From: Sthenelais limicola
Lineage: Eukaryota; Annelida; Polychaeta; Phyllodocida; Sigalionidae
Direction: 5' to 3'
Assembly (NCBI GenBank): GCA_942159475.1
Contig: OW804098.1
Coordinates: forward strand, 115,556,218 to 115,620,217
Length of the DNA stretch: 64,000 nt
Below, one piece after another: positions 20,426 to 31,454 of the stretch; the first letter of the stretch is position 1; every line of letters begins with the position of its first letter. Below the pieces are notes generated by a model. It ran no database searches. It was not told the origin of the DNA and was given only the letters and a program-made list of their open reading frames with translations. The position numbers and the translations under genes were made by a program.

Positions 20426-20945
20426 AATGTGTGCTTATCCTTTGTACGACTTTTTTCCCCTTGCTCCAGCAACATCCTAACTATTAAGATTGTGATATTG
20501 AATCTTTTTTTTTTGACAAACTTTATTCAGTCTCAACAAATCCATCCATTCTGACCAGGGCGACTAACACTTCGTAAGATACAAAAGCCCTTTTCTCCCG
20601 CTTCTAAGAATCTGCTTTTATGAAAAAGAAACTTCATTTTGAAAATCTTCCTTATAGGTAGAAACATATTAAATTAAAGAAGGTACCTTTATATCACCCA
20701 GGAGAATAATTTGTCAAACACATGTGTGAAAGATCCAGAGGGAAGATTCCAGAGTGACATCGATTATAACATAACGAACTAATACTAATTTCGGCTTCGA
20801 CCAACAGCAGTTTGACCTCCTACATTTATGTAGAAAATTAAAAGTACTGCCTTGTAATATACAACCATCTTGGTATAAATCCACACCACCAGGTCTAAGG
20901 AAATGATATTGAATCTTGATGCATGGCTTGTTGTGAAAGTAGTTT

Positions 20946-20947
20946 TT

Positions 20948-20979
<32 letters not shown>

Positions 20980-21019
20980 TAATAAAAAAAAAACCCGGCC
21001 GAGTACGGTAACGGCCGGA
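20946..21019. repeat. Poly(A) tract followed by a GC-rich hairpin
   Basis: A run of about 30 A with few interruptions is followed by CCGGCCG...CGGCCGG (about 20996-21018), a 7-bp GC-rich stem. It may be the tail of a retroposed element on the plus strand, or the minus-strand start of one. I cannot tell which. Confidence 0.4.
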
Positions 21020-21049
21020 AGACCTGGATTTTATCCATAGGATGGTATA

Positions 21050-21287
21050 TGGGTGAAATCGCCAGAAAATGTACAATTCCGCTTCACCAATCCTCTCAAA
21101 TAACCCAAATTTAAGACGAAAATGGGCTTCAAAATTCAGTTCAACATAACCAAACAGATTGTTTGCATCAAGGCAATATCAAATATACTCAGATATACCT
21201 AGTGTTGGCCATTTTTACTGTCTAATTTAGCAGAACTTACTAAATGTGTATAGCTGCCAATTGTACATTTTCTGAAAATCTTACCCA
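21050..21287 (+). mobile_element. MITE-A copy 7
   Basis: Ends are TGGGTGAAATCGCCAG and CTGAAAATCTTACCCA. The flanks are themselves inverted (ATGGTATA on the left, TATACCAT on the right), which lengthens the apparent terminal repeat around a TA target. Confidence 0.8.
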
Positions 21288-21405
21288 TATACCATTTTTG
21301 TCAACCTCTTATGAAAAACAAGGACATAATAAAGCATTCATCAATCAATCAAAAAAGGATTCGAACAGAACATTTAAAACATTAACCACTGACCTCAAAC
21401 ATATA

Positions 21406-21641
21406 TGGGTCAGATCGTCAGAAAATGTACAATTGGCCTTCACCAATCCTCTCAATTACCCCCCTTTAAGACAAAAATGAGCTTTAAAATACAGTTTAAC
21501 ATGACAGAACTGATATTTTAATTCAATGCGACACCAAATATACTCAGATATACCCTGTATTCATCATTTTTCAGGCTAATTTAGCAGAATTTACTAAATG
21601 TGTACAGCTGCCAATTGTACATTGTCTGAAAATCTCAAACA
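21406..21641 (+). mobile_element. MITE-A copy 8
   Basis: The left end TGGGTCAGATCGTCAG is intact, while the right terminus has become CTCAAACA. The 12-bp word CTCAAACATATA is present both just left of the element (21394-21405) and at its right edge (21634-21645). That suggests end conversion or slippage rather than a simple target duplication. Confidence 0.75.
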
Positions 21642-21904
21642 TATAAAGTACTAGCAGCTGTACCTGCAGCTGTTAGGTTCAATATCAAGTTTCCACTCTT
21701 GGCTGAGGGATACAAAGAAAGCACAGGATCGAGGTTAATGGATAGACGTCTGGAAGTGCACTTAAAGAAATGTTCATTCATTCCGAAAAGATTGATTCTG
21801 GTTTCCTGTATTCCCGTATTTCTCTCTCACATCATTAGGAAGAACTGCAGGAAGGGCACGAAATACCTGGATCCATTGACAAGTATTTCATTCAGGAGAA
21901 CATA

Positions 21905-22140
21905 TGGGTCAGATTTTTAGAAAATGTACAATTCAATTTAACCGATCTTCTCAAATAACCCAAATTACAGACGAATATATGGTTCAAAATACAGTCCAAC
22001 CTAACTAAACAGATTGATATAATCAATGCAATGCCGAATATACTCGAATTCACCTAGTATTGACCAAATTGTAGCCTAATTTAGCAGAATTTACTAAATG
22101 TGTACAACTGCCAATTGTAATTTTCTGGAAATCTGATCCA
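21905..22140 (+). mobile_element. MITE-A copy 9
   Basis: Ends are TGGGTCAGATTTTTAG and CTGGAAATCTGATCCA, with TA on each flank. From 22141 to 22820 there is no gene; a GA microsatellite lies at about 22312-22332. Confidence 0.8.
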
Positions 22141-22992
22141 TATACATTTCGTAGTCATACAATGTTCTCAGTATAGCCTAATTTTATCTTCATTTAAACT
22201 TGATATGACCATAACAACAAGACATAGTTCAGAAAAAATGTTAACTTAATCTTAGATGCTCTAAGTTATAAAATATAATTGATGAATAATTAAATAATAA
22301 TACTAGTGTTTTAGAGAGAGAGAGAGAGAGAAGGAAAAAAAGGTTAAGTACAAATTCCAGTTCATGCAGAAGATTGCGTTTCCAAGAGAAATGAAGATTG
22401 ATGTCAGTTAAATTTAAAGTTCAAGAGGGAGGGGCAGTAGGATGGAGAGGAAGGGGAGACGGAAAACATGAAATCCCTTTCCCATATCTGACTCGTCACT
22501 CCATGTAGTTCTGTTGGTCCCTTTAACACCTCTGCATATTAGGCATCTTACTTCTCAACTTGCCACTTTAATTCACACATCGTCTACCCTTTAATTCACA
22601 CCTAAACGCCATCCCCTCCCCCTCCCAGCCATTACCAGCATGCTTCTGATCCCATCTGCTGATATCAGAATCAACAGATTCTTCAGGCTGATATCCAAGA
22701 TTGGAGGAGCCAAGATGCTATCAATGATTGACAGACATCACCCCATTCTACTTAGATTGATGTTATCTCATCAATCTAAAAACCAATTACCCACGCCCTG
22801 CTCTTAACTTGCATGTATACCATTGGTTATTCAATATTCCCAAAATAGAAAGTAGAAACCTTTCGGAGGAAACCGCTTGACTGAATTAAAAATGAGGAAA
22901 TGTCAGTATTCTTTCAAGCGAGCCAGACCCCGTACACCGACCTTATCAATTACACACCTACACACATTATTATTCTCCTGCTGCTAGCAATA

Positions 22993-23403
22993 TGTGATGT
23001 GTTTCAGGAAAATGAGTCATAAGTCGCAAAAAATAGATTTTGAGATACCATTATATTTGAAAAGATAAGATCAAGCCGATTCCAATGATAGTAAACAGTC
23101 TAATAGTCTAATAAGTATTTCTAGATTTTAAGTTTGCTATTTTTATTTTTGAAAAGAAAAGTTTGCAATATTTCTGGGAGTCACTAAACAGTAAAGTAAC
23201 TAAATGTAGTTCATATGAGGACCTTTAAAACCAAAGGATATATTACATAGATTGTCCTGAAATTTGAGACATCGATTGACATATCCACACGTGACACACT
23301 CTCCAAAGATCAGAACATTCCATTTATGTAATCTTGTGAAAAAAACGCTTTGAAAAATATTGATTTTGCGACTTATGACTCATTTTCCTGAAACACATCA
23401 CAT
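22993..23403 (-). mobile_element. MITE-B copy 6 (minus)
   Basis: Full length with ends TGTGATGTGTTTCAGG and CCTGAAACACATCACA, flanked by TA. The duplicate segment reads AGCAATAAATTC with no insertion, so the site was AGCAATA before insertion and TA was duplicated. Confidence 0.88.
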
Positions 23404-23660
23404 ATATTCTATATACAGAACATAGAATGTTCTTTAAATGTTTTATGACTGCGGTGATCCTGGTTTTATCCATTCTGATATTAAGCTGAAAAACTTGTAT
23501 CTAAGCATTTAATCACTTGTAATATAAAATATTGCAATACACTATCGTGACTAAAATTAAACACTGGTTGAATAGACTATAGATATATTCCTTTCTATAC
23601 TCAACTCTCATTTATAATTAATTTCAATTGGCTGACATTTCTCATGTACAAATGATTGCT

Positions 23661-23886
23661 TGGGTCAGATCTTCAGACAATGTACAATTCAACTTCACCA
23701 ATCCTCCCAAATAAGCCAAAAATTAGCTTCAAAATGCAGTTTAACATAACAGAACTGATACTTTAAATCAATGTGATACCAAATATACGCAGATATACCG
23801 GGTATTCATCAATTTTCAGCCTAATTTATCAATAGTTACCAAATTTGTAGAGCTGCTGATTGTACAATTCCTGAAAGTCTGACCTG
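23661..23886 (+). mobile_element. MITE-A copy 10
   Basis: The left end is TGGGTCAGATCTTCAG and the right end is decayed (CTGAAAGTCTGACCTG). The same insertion is present at the equivalent place in the duplicate (24559-24794), so it predates the duplication. Confidence 0.8.
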
Positions 23887-24073
23887 TATAGCGTTGGTTA
23901 TCCAATATTCCCAAAATAGAAAGTAGAAAACCTTGCGAAGTAAACCGCTTGACTCAATTAAAACAGAAGAAATGTCAGTATTCCTTTAAGCGAGCCAGAG
24001 CCCCTACACCAACCTCATTAATTACACACCTACACACATTATTTTTCTCCTGCCGCAAGCAATAAATTCTATA

Positions 24074-24309
24074 TGGGTCAGATTTTAGGAAAAATACTAT
24101 TGGCAGCTCTACACATTTTGGAAATTCTGCTAAACTAGTCAGAAAAATGATGAATACTGGGTATATCTCAGTATAGTTGGTATCAGATTGATTTAAAGTA
24201 TCAGTTCTGTTATGTTAAACAACATTTTGAAGCTCATTTTTGTCTTTAATGTGGGTTATTTGAGAGGATTGGTGAAGGTGAATTGTACGCTTTCTGAAAA
24301 TCTGACCGA
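24074..24309 (-). mobile_element. MITE-A copy 11 (minus)
   Basis: Ends are TGGGTCAGATTTTAGG and CTGAAAATCTGACCGA. Flanks are ATTCTATA on the left and TATACAGAAC on the right. The other duplicate reads ATTCTATATACAGAAC, showing exactly one TA duplicated on insertion. Confidence 0.85.
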
Positions 24310-24558
24310 TATACAGAACATAGAATGTTCTTTTAATATTTATGACTGCTGTGATCCTGGTTTTACACGTGCTGAGGTTAGGCTGAAAAACTTGTATCTA
24401 AGCAATTAATCACTTGTAATATAAAATATTGCAATACACTATATTGTGACTAAAATTAAACACTGGTTGAATAGACTATAGATATATTTCTTGTATACTC
24501 AACTCTCAGTTATAATTAATTTGTATTGGCTGACATTTATCATATAAAAATGATTTCG

Positions 24559-24794
24559 AGGGTCAGATCTTCAGAAAAAGTACCGTTCGCCTTCGCCAAT
24601 CCTCTCAAATAACCCAAATTTAAGACAAAAATTAGCTTCAAAATGCTGTTTAACATAACAAAACTGATACTTTCAATCAATGCGATAACAAATATACTCA
24701 GATGTACCTAGTATTGACTATTTTCAGCGTTATTTAGTAGAATTTCAAAAATGTGTAGAGCTACCAATTGTACATTCACTGACGATCTAACCCA
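24559..24794 (+). mobile_element. MITE-A copy 12
   Basis: Duplicate partner of copy 10; ends are AGGGTCAGATCTTCAG and CTGACGATCTAACCCA. Confidence 0.75.
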
Positions 24795-24964
24795 CGATCA
24801 GAAGTAACAGATAAAGCTATTTTATTGAGTTTATCTAGAATTATTTGATTTGTGTTTCTTAACCCTGATGTTCACATTGCATGTGATGTCTTGGTTGTTA
24901 ATGAAATGAAGTATTTAATAGGTAATTGCATACCCATTGGCATAGTATATTTTGAGTGATTTAA

Positions 24965-25796
24965 TAGGGGAGTTGCATAGCCAACATTTTGATTCTCACC
25001 TAATTATAGGACTAATGGCACACAATAATATCTATAGAAAACATACCATGTTCAGCACAGACTATTTATCAATACTCTAATGTCAATATCCATGTGTTAT
25101 ATCACAACTTGGCTAGTTATCAACCTCGCAACTCACTGATCCGGAGTATGAATAATGTTTCGGAAAAGTACATGTGTGTTCCGCCTAGTAACGAAGGTGC
25201 TTGTTATCTTGGCTCTGATTGGTTCAGGAAAAGTGGGTCACCAGACATGTGCGCTGTACTATCCAATGAGATTGAGTCTTTCATGAAGTGTTTGGGATGC
25301 ATAAGATGAACAAGTTTCGGCGGAAAGCCATGCGAGGTAAATAAATCATTTTTTAACATATTAGTTGTGATATAAATATGGAATGCAAACTCAAAGTGAT
25401 ACGCCACTTGCGATGATACAACTGTTTCAACTACTTTTTTTTTTTTTAATTCGTTTTTATTCAGGTATGAGCCAACATACATCATTGTTACATAGATTAA
25501 GTTATAAAGAGCCGCTCCTCAGGTCACCATTCCGGTGGTATTCTTCCGGTGGTATTCTTCTGAGCCCTGATACTTGTGCAGATGATCCCAACGAGTAGAT
25601 CACTTTTCGTTGCATTCCATCTAATCATATTATGTTTCCATCACACAAGTCTCCATCTTTCCCATCATGCATTTGGTTTTCATAGATCATTTATGATATT
25701 GGCAAAAACATTTGTGCAATTTTCAAAAAATAAATTTGCCAAATATTTGTATGTCAGATTTCATCAGAATCTATCGCCGCATGCACTGTAATGGGG
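24965..25796 (+). repeat. Dispersed repeat C, copy 2, interrupted
   Basis: The left part (24965-25095, ending TCTAATGTCAATATCCATGT) and the right part (25615-25796, with CATCTTTCCCATCATGC and GTATGTCAGATTTCATC) match repeat C at 31455-31795. The roughly 520 bp between them are absent from the other copies. Another foreign piece (about 25797-25984, ends like GGGGCGAC and GTCGCC) and then MITE-A copy 13 follow before the outermost C sequence (ACATGCGCAGTGGCA). Confidence 0.55.
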
Positions 25797-26005
25797 CGAC
25801 TCCACTAGAGAGAAAAACGGTGCCGACAAATTTTGTTGTTGCCCACTAATTTGTTGCAACAGATATCCATACAGAAACAACAGTTTCCAGAGAAAGTGGA
25901 AACACATCTGACACTCCTCCATTTGCGTTTTCATTGCAAACATGAAATGAACTGATGTTAGTGGGAAAAAAAAAATGTGTCGCCAGAGACATGCGCAGTG
26001 GCACA

Positions 26006-26242
26006 TGGGTCATATTTTCAGAAAATGTACATTTTAACTTCACCAATCTTCTCAAATAACTCAAATTTCAGACAAAAATAAAGTTCAAAATACAGTTTAA
26101 CCTAACCAAACAGCTCGCTACAATCAATGCAATGCCTAATATACTTGAATTTACCTAGTATTGGCCAAATTGCAGCCTAATTTAGCAGAACTCACCAAAC
26201 GTGTACATCTGCGAATTGTACATTTTCTGAAAATCTGACCCA
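26006..26242 (+). mobile_element. MITE-A copy 13, CA target
   Basis: Ends are TGGGTCATATTTTCAG and CTGAAAATCTGACCCA. Both flanks are CA (26004-26005 and 26243-26244), so the 2-bp duplication is not restricted to TA. Confidence 0.85.
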
Positions 26243-26539
26243 CATGCAACTCCTCTATTAATCGATTTCTAATTAAGTTAGATGACGAAGGAACAAATCA
26301 ACAGCTGGTGAAGTAACACTAAATCTGAATCAACCTTTAAACTGAAACTTGAAAGGTCAGCGATCTGGCCGACCATTGGGTTTCTTTCGTCCCTTTAAGA
26401 AGAGAAAAAAGTTGTGGACTTTTGACTTCAAACCTTTGCCCCCTGAGTCGCCGTTTGTGATCTACCATGGCCAAATATACAGCTGTATTGTATAGCGCTG
26501 TCTCTGTTTCATGTGCAGCAGCTGTGTTTCCCCTTCCAT

Positions 26540-26800
26540 GGAAGGAAGGAAGAGCTGGTTATACTGGCCCTGTTTCCCCATGGTTGATTGCAAACTCCAA
26601 AGTTACTATGTACACATGCAATTCATGAAAAGTTTGCCAAATCTCCGCATTTTCTGGGACCCTCCTTGTGGAATAAACTCCCAAATGATATAAAATCGAT
26701 GCAATGGTCAGATATAAAAGTCTATCTGAAAACTACTTTGATAACTAACTGCTTTGAGTCATGGTATACAAACTACGATACTTATGTATGTTTGATATAA
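26540..26800 (+). pseudogene. LINE reverse-transcriptase C-terminal fragment
   Basis: In the plus frame ending at 26800 the translation carries HFLGPSLWNKLPNDIKS and then a VYLKTTLI helix. This is the standard C-terminal signature of CR1/L2/RTE-type ORF2 proteins (G-x-x-x-W-N-x-L-P, then a final F/Y-K-x-x-L helix). The rest of ORF2 is not seen upstream, so this is a 5'-truncated copy. Its 3' tail probably extends to the A run at about 27079-27088. Confidence 0.7.
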
Positions 26801-27532
26801 TTATTTGTATCTGTTAACCTGCAAGATTTGTAATAACCAACTGGCATATAGGAAAGAACAAAATATCGTGGTTTTATTCCATGCAGATATAGCCTCGATG
26901 CATTTCATTTTATTCTGCAGCAGTAAAAACACAAACAATATGTTGTATAATATATTATTTGCTCACTCTGTAATTGGTAATACAGTAACTATGTTTCTTG
27001 TGATAATTACTTATTCATGTTTCGGAAGCATGAAACGTACCATATTGTTTGGAATTGTCTTTTGAAATAAAATATGTTTAAAAAAAAAGAGCTGCTCGCC
27101 GGGCAAAGAACCTTGTCATAAATAGAAGTAAAAAATCCCCCACTTTTCCCTCGTCTTAAAGGGACGAAGGAATCCCGTGGCATCTACTTCTCGGACAGAC
27201 TATAGTGTTGCAGCATAGTGTGTAAGGAAATATGGGCACCTGTAGTGACCCTTGGTAGAAATGATAGCATCTCTGGGCGGCGGGGACCAAGGCAGGAATG
27301 TCCATCAGGTTCTGTATGGTGCTCTCACCATCAGAGCTATAAGAAGTAAAAGACTTTATTTCACCCTCGATATGCTCTGCCCATAGAAATAACATAGGGT
27401 CTGGATATTGTTTAGCTGGTCAGTAACTGATGTGATATTGCTTACGGGGAATACACCGCCGACCTAGTTTCGATTGTTTTGATTGCATAACAGGATCTGG
27501 GTCACGCCGAAAGTAGTCCTCAGAGCGCGTTC

Positions 27533-27550
27533 CCTGAGCCTAGGCTCAGG
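27533..27550. promoter_or_regulatory. Perfect 18-bp palindrome upstream of the recombinase start codon
   Basis: CCTGAGCCTAGGCTCAGG is its own reverse complement and ends 29 bp before the ATG at 27580. It could be a protein-binding or recombination site, or chance. The position next to a tyrosine recombinase is the only functional hint. Confidence 0.4.
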
Positions 27551-27579
27551 TCACGCTTAAGTTCAGACTTCAGTTCACG

Positions 27580-29974
27580 ATGGACAGCCTCACCTGTTGG
27601 ATCGGCGAGTACGTCATGAACGAATTAGCTTACCAAACGGGATCTGAATTGATTGAAGAGATAAAAAAGGAAATGGAGCAAGAGAAAATAGCTGAGCAAG
27701 AAATGTCAGAATTTCTGTATATCGAATTTAACGAAGAAAATGATGAGAACGACTTCCCTGAGGCTGAGTGCATCCAAGCAGACGACATCGCCACCCTTGC
27801 CGCCAAGGTCTCCGCCGATGTCTCCGCCGATGTCCCCAACAAGACACTCCTGGAGGAAGGGGACTTTGACGAATACATAGAAGGTCAAGAATCGCATAAT
27901 ACTATAGTTAACACTGAGAAGTGTGTACGCAGATTCAATGTATGGCTGAGTGTCAATACATCTGAAACAGACGAAATCCAAGACATGGCCCCCTTAAAAC
28001 TGAACAATTACTTGGCCAATTTCCTCCTGACAGCTAGGAAGCAGGACGGGGGACTCTACCAACCCAATAGCCTAACGAACTTCCTTCGAGGAATAGCAAG
28101 GTAAGAATATTCATGATTTATTAAAAAAAAAATAAAAAAATGTAAGATTAGTTTCCGAGGGAGATCGATGAAAAGAGACCGATCACCGATAGGATGTGTT
28201 GGCGGTAACGAGGAGGGGTGGAGGCGGCGGCTCTTGCTCGCTCGCTGCTCGAAATAAACTAACTGTTATATATATATATATGTCGAGCAGACCCAGACCC
28301 CCCCCTCATATTAGATTTTGAAAAATACACCGGATTTGGCGTTTTCTCGCTTAGTTCATCGATCGAGTTAACAGCAGCAGATATTTGGTTTCAAATCTCC
28401 CGCCCCTCCGCCTCTGGTCGTCTGCTAAGGAAATAAGCCAGCCAATAAGAATCGAACAAATTGATTTGCTCTGAATATTCTAAATATTGTTAGCATGACC
28501 AATCGCAAAGGAAGAATATTCATAATTTATTAAAAATAACCAAAAAAAACGTAAGATTAGTTTCCGAGGGAGATCGATGAAAAGAGACCGATCACCGATA
28601 GGATGTGTTGGCGGTAACGAGGAGGGGTGGAGGCGGCGGCTCTTGCTCGCTCGCTGCTCGAAATAAGCTAAAATTTATGTATTGATATGTCGAGCAGACC
28701 CAGACCCCCCCCTCATATTAGATTTCGAAAAATACACCGGTTTTGGCGTTTTCTCGCTTAGTTCATCGATCGAGTTAACAGCAGCAAATATTTGGTTTCA
28801 AATCTCCCGCCCCTCCGCCTCTGGTCGTCTGCTAAGGAAATAAGCCAGCCAATAAGAATCGAACAAATTGATTTGCTCTGAATATTCTAAATATTGTTAG
28901 CATGACCAATCGCAAAGGAAGAATATTCATAATTTATTAAAAAAAAATGTATCATTTCTTTACAGATTCCTAAAGAAGAAACATTACGTCGTCGACATCT
29001 TCACCAGCCCTGTCTTCGACTCAAGTAGAGCGGTCCTGGAGGCTCGCAAGAAAGAATTAAAGTCGATGGGACTAGGGAATCTGCCAAATCGGGCCGAAAC
29101 CATCGACCCTCAAATGACAATCACACTGTGGGAGAAAGGTCTGCTGGGTTCCTCTAATCCAAGGACCCTCCAAAATACTTTATTTTTTTTATTTACGTGC
29201 AGTTTCGGCATGCGAAGCTGCACGGAACCCAGAAATGTCAGGTGGAGTGACATCGAGTTATTGGAGACAGATAAGGGAGAAGAATATCTGCAGTTCAATG
29301 AGCGGCTCACCAAAACCAGAACTGGTGACGAAAAACATTCAAGGGCATACAAAAATAAAGTAATGGCTACTGGAGATGAAAAATGCCCAGTGAAACTGTA
29401 CAAACTTTACAGATCTAAGCGACCAGAGGGAATGAAAGACCCTGATTCCCCTTTTTATCTGGGTGTCAAGCCCAACACAACCCTCCAAGACAGGGTATGC
29501 TATGTAAACAAACCGATGGGTAAGAATCTCCTCAACAGCATAGTGAAAACAATGGCTAAGGAGGCTGGTTTCGACGACAAAAAGATCACAAACCACTCAT
29601 TGAGAAAGAAGGCTGTACAGGATTTGGTCGATGAAGGGATAGATCCCAACACTATATGCCACCTCACAGGACACAAGAACGTTAACAGCATAAATAACTA
29701 TAGTGTTCCAAATTTTGAGAAACAGAGACAAATGAGCAACATCCTGACAGGTGGAAAGAAAAGAAAAGAAGAAACCTCCGTTGTACCAGTTGATCAAAGT
29801 CAGCCTAAAATTCCCCATCTCCTGGAGGCTGCCCAGGGCATGTTTCAGGGTGCAACGATTGAAGGGGGCGTGGCAGTAACCATCAATTATCATGTTGGGT
29901 CCTCCGCTAATATCCAATCCAATGTGAACGTCTCACCGGATTTGAAGAGTATTGAGAACAAAGCCAAAGAATGA
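27580..29974 (+). CDS. Crypton-type tyrosine recombinase, two exons (27580-28100, 28966-29974)
   Basis: Splicing AG|GTAAGA at 28100/28101 to TTTACAG|A at 28965/28966 joins one frame of 509 residues across an Arg codon. The N-terminal 1-110 is acidic, and about 110-200 is the SAM-like core-binding region (FNVWLSVN, then LANFLLTARKQDGG and LTNFLRGIARFLKK). The catalytic domain has the full set: Arg257 in FGMRSC, Lys290 in TKTRTG, His384 and Arg387 in HSLR, His410 in LTGH and Tyr419 in NNYSV. The tail has the GATIEGG-type motif seen after the recombinase in KIAA1958/QRICH1/ZMYM-like Crypton-derived proteins. These enzymes break and rejoin DNA through the Tyr. All key residues and an open frame suggest either a recent Crypton or a gene under selection. 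No terminal repeats were found. AATAAA lies at about 30097. Confidence 0.88.
28103..28945 (+). repeat. Tandem duplication of about 408 bp filling the recombinase intron
   Basis: AAGAATATTCAT recurs at 28103, 28512 and 28919, giving two nearly identical units (409 and 407 bp) and the start of a third. The units are GC- and CpG-rich in the middle (GAGGAGGGGTGGAGGCGG) and contain the inverted pair CTGCTCGA...TCGAGCAG. The first unit begins exactly at the splice donor. The internal junction reads GCAAAGGAAGAATATTC where the exon boundary reads GCAAGGTAAGAATATTC, so internal copies lack the GT. Confidence 0.9.
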
Positions 29975-30096
29975 ACTATTCGTTAAAGTTAAAGAAAAAA
30001 AGAGCTGTAAAAAAGTTTTCAATTGTTACTATTCTATCGTTTCTATGCACTTCAAAACATATGATGGTTGTTGTTTGGGGCGACCAGATATTGTTA

Positions 30097-30102
30097 AATA
30101 AA
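30097..30102 (+). terminator. Poly(A) signal of the recombinase gene
   Basis: AATAAA in TTAAATAAAAAAATTTG, about 125 bp after the stop codon at 29974. Confidence 0.5.
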
Positions 30103-31282
30103 AAAATTTGAAGTGAAGACTAAGACCTTGACTCAATATTCCGTAAGCTGCTCCGATAAATATTAAAAAAAGCAGACAAAAAGAAGATCGAGGCGGGCCC
30201 TGTCCCTATATCATGTAAAAATTATTAGAAAAATGACTTACCTCGAATCCCATAATGAACAGGTAACATAATCCCATAGTAAAGTGAAACACAATATTCC
30301 TATGATAATCCAATGAAAGTAAACACATCCTGATTTCCTTCGAGACATTCGTTCAAAGACATATGCACCGTCCTGATTAACGAACGAACGTCCCAAAATA
30401 GGGGGCCGGAAATAGGCACCGTCCTCAACGCGAGCATGCGCGAACAGGTAACATAATCCAAAAGTAAATTCAGGCAAAATATTCCATATTCCAGGCATAA
30501 TATCCTTTCGGTGGGATCCTAGATCATCAGGCACTAAAATAAATTCCATTTCCAATGAAATCCTTGTTAAAATCTCCATATTTCCTTCGGGAGATGCCTT
30601 GCCGTTGGCGTGGCGTGGGTGCCCGGCCGCCATCTTGCTTCAGAGCCGGTCAAATGTTTTGCGATTAAAATCGACAATCGAAGATATTTCTGCCTCTGTA
30701 CCAGTCAAATCTTCGTATAATAGAATCTCCATGTTCTATTCTTGGTCGTTGATGTGGATTTAACAGCTGACAAACGATATAAATTATGTAAATAGCCATT
30801 TTGCCCCTTCGTTAAGCGGGAAGAAAGCGGATGAAACCGGCTCTTGGTACACAGTGCGCATGCGTAGTTTCTGGTCTTCCGGATCTTTTTTCTGGCGTGT
30901 TTTTGAAGCGAATCAGGCTAAATAAAGGATTTATTCCTCAAAATAGCTTTAGATCGTGTTAATTTATCATTATTTAGGGATGCGGCGTGAAATAAAATCA
31001 GGAAAACATCCAATTCTCGGACATTTTTTTATCTATTTTCTTCGCGGAGGTGTTGGGCCGTTTCACGTCAGTGAAAACATCGGCGTATGAATACATTAAC
31101 TTGAGGCGAAGCCTGCTTTGAGGCTATCCCTCGGATCGAAGCGAATCGAGTGAAAAAACATGAAGGTAATGCATTTATTAAAGCTATTTATTCCTCAAAA
31201 TGGTGGTAAATGATGTTTTTTTAACAAAAAAAAAGTGGGGGGGGTGAAATAAACACAGAACAGCCCTTGAATTCTCGGCGTC
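30103..31282. other. Gene-free region with diverged local duplications
   Basis: AACAGGTAACATAATCC occurs at about 30258 and 30444, within a partly duplicated stretch. GAAGCGAATC and TTTATTCCTCAAAAT blocks at about 30905-30960 recur at 31138-31205. A frame at 30238-30633 on the minus strand spans the first duplication and is not recognised as a gene. Confidence 0.4.
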
Positions 31283-31346
31283 GTGAATATTCACCGGTGA
31301 CGGTCGCGGGGCTACCGCCCCTTGACCGTCACCGGTGAATATTCAC
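31283..31346. repeat. Perfect 23-bp inverted repeat (cruciform-type hairpin)
   Basis: Arms 31283-31305 and 31324-31346 are exactly complementary (GTGAATATTCACCGGTGACG...), with an 18-nt GC-rich loop. GAATTC occurs outside each arm (31269-31274 and about 31356-31361), suggesting a longer imperfect foldback element. Confidence 0.85.
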
Positions 31347-31454
31347 TCCCGCCTCGAATTCCGGGTAGTTCTGTCTATGCATTGTCGTATTGCACCGACT
31401 ATACAGTAGTGAATCGGCGTCTGAATTGGCCCTTGCAACAACTCTTGAACGTTT

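Larger units (their letters stand above)
22820..23892 (+). repeat. Tandem duplication F, copy 1
   Basis: Starts with TTGGTTATTCAATATTCCC and matches 23893-24800 in order: the AGAAAGTAGAAACC block, the TTACACACCTACACACATTA block, the ACTTGTATCTAAGCA block, and an ancestral MITE-A at the end. This copy contains MITE-B copy 6, which is absent from copy 2. It lacks MITE-A copy 11, which is present in copy 2. Confidence 0.8.
23893..24800 (+). repeat. Tandem duplication F, copy 2
   Basis: Second copy of the 22820-23892 segment, without MITE-B copy 6 and with MITE-A copy 11 instead. Divergence is modest and spread evenly. Confidence 0.8.

Noticed and set aside
30238..30633. 131-residue minus frame
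   Set aside because: It covers a partly duplicated non-coding segment and shows no motif.
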